Below are positions 5,893 through 7,180 of a stretch of DNA of 7,180 bases, in pieces. Under the pieces are notes generated by a model. The model saw only the letters and a list, made by a program, of their open reading frames with translations. It ran no database searches and was not told the origin of the DNA. A program made the position numbers and the translations under genes. Positions within the stretch are counted from its first letter, which is position 1. Each line of letters opens with the position of its first letter. The stretch is from SLID01 sp041667545 (lineage in GTDB: Bacteria > Omnitrophota > Gorgyraeia > Tantalellales > Tantalellaceae). The DNA lies in contig JBAYES010000076.1 in assembly GCA_041667545.1 (NCBI GenBank), positions 1 through 7,180 on the forward strand, in the 5' to 3' direction.

Positions 5893-6425
5893 CGAAAAGA
5901 ATGATCTTCGCGATGCTATTGACGTTGTTCGCCGCGGGATGCGGCTATACTACCAGGTCTCTTCTCCCGCCCGAGCTCGATTCTATACATGTAAGTAATT
6001 TTGTTAATAAGATAGATCCGGCGGAGGAAGTATCGGACAAAAGAATGAGCTATACATACTGGCCGGGTCTTGAAAACCAGATAACGCGGTCTGTTATAGA
6101 CGGGTTCATATTTGACAGGCATCTGGATGTTAAGAGCGAAGCCCGGGCGGCAATGGTGCTTAAGGGAAAGCTTGTGGATTACAAACAGGAGCCTCTAAGC
6201 TACGACAGGGCTGATAATGTCGAAGAGATGCGTACTCAGATAACGGTGGATCTCGAGCTTTATAACAGCGCTACGGGAGACCTGATCTGGAGTGAAAAAA
6301 GCTTTACCGGATGGTCCAGTTATGATCTTTCCGGGCCGAACGCGACTACCGAAGCGGAAGGAGTAAGGCGGGCGGTAAAAGATCTTGGCGAAAGGGTCGT
6401 CGAGCGAGTGGTAGAGGCGTGGTAG
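5889..6425 (+). CDS. lptE: LptE-like LPS-assembly lipoprotein
   Basis: The product is 178 residues. A lipoprotein signal is evident: MTKR, a short hydrophobic core, then FAAGC with Cys18 as the predicted lipidated residue. The mature start CGYTTRSLLPPELDSIHV fits the LptE pattern, in which CGY is followed by an LP-containing segment and a beta strand. Further on, NQITRSVIDGFI, AAMVLKGKLVDYKQEPLSYD and LELYNSATGDLIWSEKSFTG match the family's helix and strand layout. LptE sits in the outer membrane, plugs the LptD barrel and helps deliver lipopolysaccharide to the surface. The ATG overlaps the bamD stop (ATGA), and AGGA at 5878-5881 gives a ribosome binding site 7 nt upstream, so coupled translation is likely. 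The holA gene downstream supports the call, since lptE-holA adjacency is common. Finding LptE implies an LPS-bearing outer membrane, but lptD is not in the window. Confidence 0.82.
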   Translation: MTKRMIFAMLLTLFAAGCGYTTRSLLPPELDSIHVSNFVNKIDPAEEVSDKRMSYTYWPGLENQITRSVIDGFIFDRHLDVKSEARAAMVLKGKLVDYKQEPLSYDRADNVEEMRTQITVDLELYNSATGDLIWSEKSFTGWSSYDLSGPNATTEAEGVRRAVKDLGERVVERVVEAW

Positions 6426-6509
6426 ATCCCTCCGAGTTTTCCTGGTTCTCTCCGAATTGGCGCGGGAATAAAAGTTTTAGCTTGTGTTACGCAGATGGGA
6501 TGGTTTGAG

Positions 6510-7180
6510 ATGCCCGAGAACTTTATTATATCCGGGGACGATGTTTATCTAAGGGCAAAAGAAGAAAAAAAAATACGCGACAAGTTTCTCTCCAAGGAAG
6601 AGATAGGGCTTAATTTTTCGGTTTTCGGGCCCGATGAGGCGGTTAAGGCTATAGACGAACTGGCAACAGCCCCGTTTTTGGCTGACAAGAGAGTTGTAGT
6701 TATCAGGGAGATAGAGAATGTCCCCGCCGATGTTTTTCCCTTATTGACCGCGTACCTGAACAATCCCGCTCCTGCCGGCGTTCTTGTTCTTACGGCAGGT
6801 TCGGAATTCAAGAAAAAACCTCACTACAGGGAAATCGCGAAAAAAGCCGCCGGGATCTCGGCGGAAAAGCTTACCCCCCAAAAGATAAAATCCGGCATAA
6901 AAACGTTTTTCAAGAAAGAGAATATTGACATATCAGACGATGCCGTCGACCTTATTTTTGAACTTAAAGGTTCCGATCCGGCAGGTATTATCAACGAGCT
7001 TGAAAAATTGGCGGCCTATTCAGACGGTGAGAAAATAGAACTCGCTACTATTGAGAAAATGGTGGGCCGCAGTGTAGTGGATACGGTTTATAAGCTGGTA
7101 GACGCTATAGATCAAAGGAACGCGAAACTGGCGTTCAGAATACTCGAAGATCTCGCGTATCAGAAAAAGCAGGCCCCGGA
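6510..7180 (+). CDS. holA: DNA polymerase III delta subunit (clamp loader), 3'-truncated
   Basis: The frame stays open to the window edge: 223 residues are visible of the roughly 330-340 usual for the family. Delta opens the sliding clamp within the clamp-loader complex at the replication fork. Diagnostic stretches in order are FIISGDDVYLRAKEEKKI (residues 5-22, the N-terminal strand and helix), LATAPFLADKRVVVIREIEN (51-70), a hydrophobic strand AGVLVLTAGSEFKKKP (89-104), the segment ISDDAVDLIFELKGSDPAGI with INELEKLAAY (141-170), and VVDTVYKLVDAI (189-200), the family's 'xxFxLxdAi' element. The start is uncertain. ATG 6510 has a weak purine-rich GGGATGG before it (6497-6503), and an in-frame ATG at 6495 would add MGWFE. 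The frame is the same as lptE and is open from the lptE stop onward. The 84-nt gap has no clear promoter, so it probably shares the bamD-lptE transcript. Confidence 0.88.
   Translation, partial: MPENFIISGDDVYLRAKEEKKIRDKFLSKEEIGLNFSVFGPDEAVKAIDELATAPFLADKRVVVIREIENVPADVFPLLTAYLNNPAPAGVLVLTAGSEFKKKPHYREIAKKAAGISAEKLTPQKIKSGIKTFFKKENIDISDDAVDLIFELKGSDPAGIINELEKLAAYSDGEKIELATIEKMVGRSVVDTVYKLVDAIDQRNAKLAFRILEDLAYQKKQAP

Noticed and set aside
6426..6509. Promoter or terminator between lptE and holA
   Set aside because: TTGGCG at 6457-6462 has no matching -10 at proper spacing, and no stable stem with a T tract was found in the gap.
6545..6811. Antisense open frame of 88 codons opposite holA
   Set aside because: It is fully opposite conserved delta-subunit coding sequence, with low-complexity Ser/Thr/Ala content and no support of its own.

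Overview
The window looks like chromosomal DNA from a Gram-negative (diderm) bacterium, with every gene on the + strand. The best lineage guess is Omnitrophota (formerly OP3) or a relative in the PVC group. That guess rests on remembered resemblance of the BamD-like and LptE-like proteins to that phylum, namely a Cys-free BamD with a mature end near FWIFTP and an LptE starting CGYTTRSLLP. It is inference, because no search was run. Base composition looks moderate and similar across the window by eye. No tRNA, rRNA, CRISPR array, insertion sequence or integrase is visible.

Layout. (1) Bases 1-3753: the 3' part of a very large gene, open at the left edge. It encodes a tyrosine-rich repeat protein ending in a subtilisin-like (S8) protease domain with an intact Asp/His/Ser triad. 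(2) 3754-3921: an intergenic region with weak hairpins, a TATAAT box and a 7-bp inverted repeat just before a strong ribosome binding site. (3) 3922-4341 and 4424-4786: two tandem paralogous single-domain PilZ proteins, each with both c-di-GMP-binding motifs. (4) 4787-4929: a GC-rich hairpin, a second small hairpin and a near-consensus sigma-70 promoter. (5) 4930-5892, 5889-6425 and 6510-7180 (running off the right edge): a probable operon of a BamD-like TPR protein, an LptE-like lipoprotein and holA (DNA polymerase III delta subunit).

How the genes fit together. The bamD and lptE genes overlap by 4 nt and both belong to outer-membrane building: BamD acts in beta-barrel insertion and LptE in lipopolysaccharide delivery. 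The replication gene holA follows in the same direction, as lptE-holA does in many Gram-negative bacteria. The PilZ pair are probable cytoplasmic c-di-GMP receptors set between the surface/secreted repeat protease and the envelope operon. The most unusual item is the repeat-protease. Its AxYYEY-type landmarks are spaced 103, 99, 193 and 291 residues apart, close to multiples of about 97, and the protease sits at the extreme C-terminal part behind a proline-rich linker.
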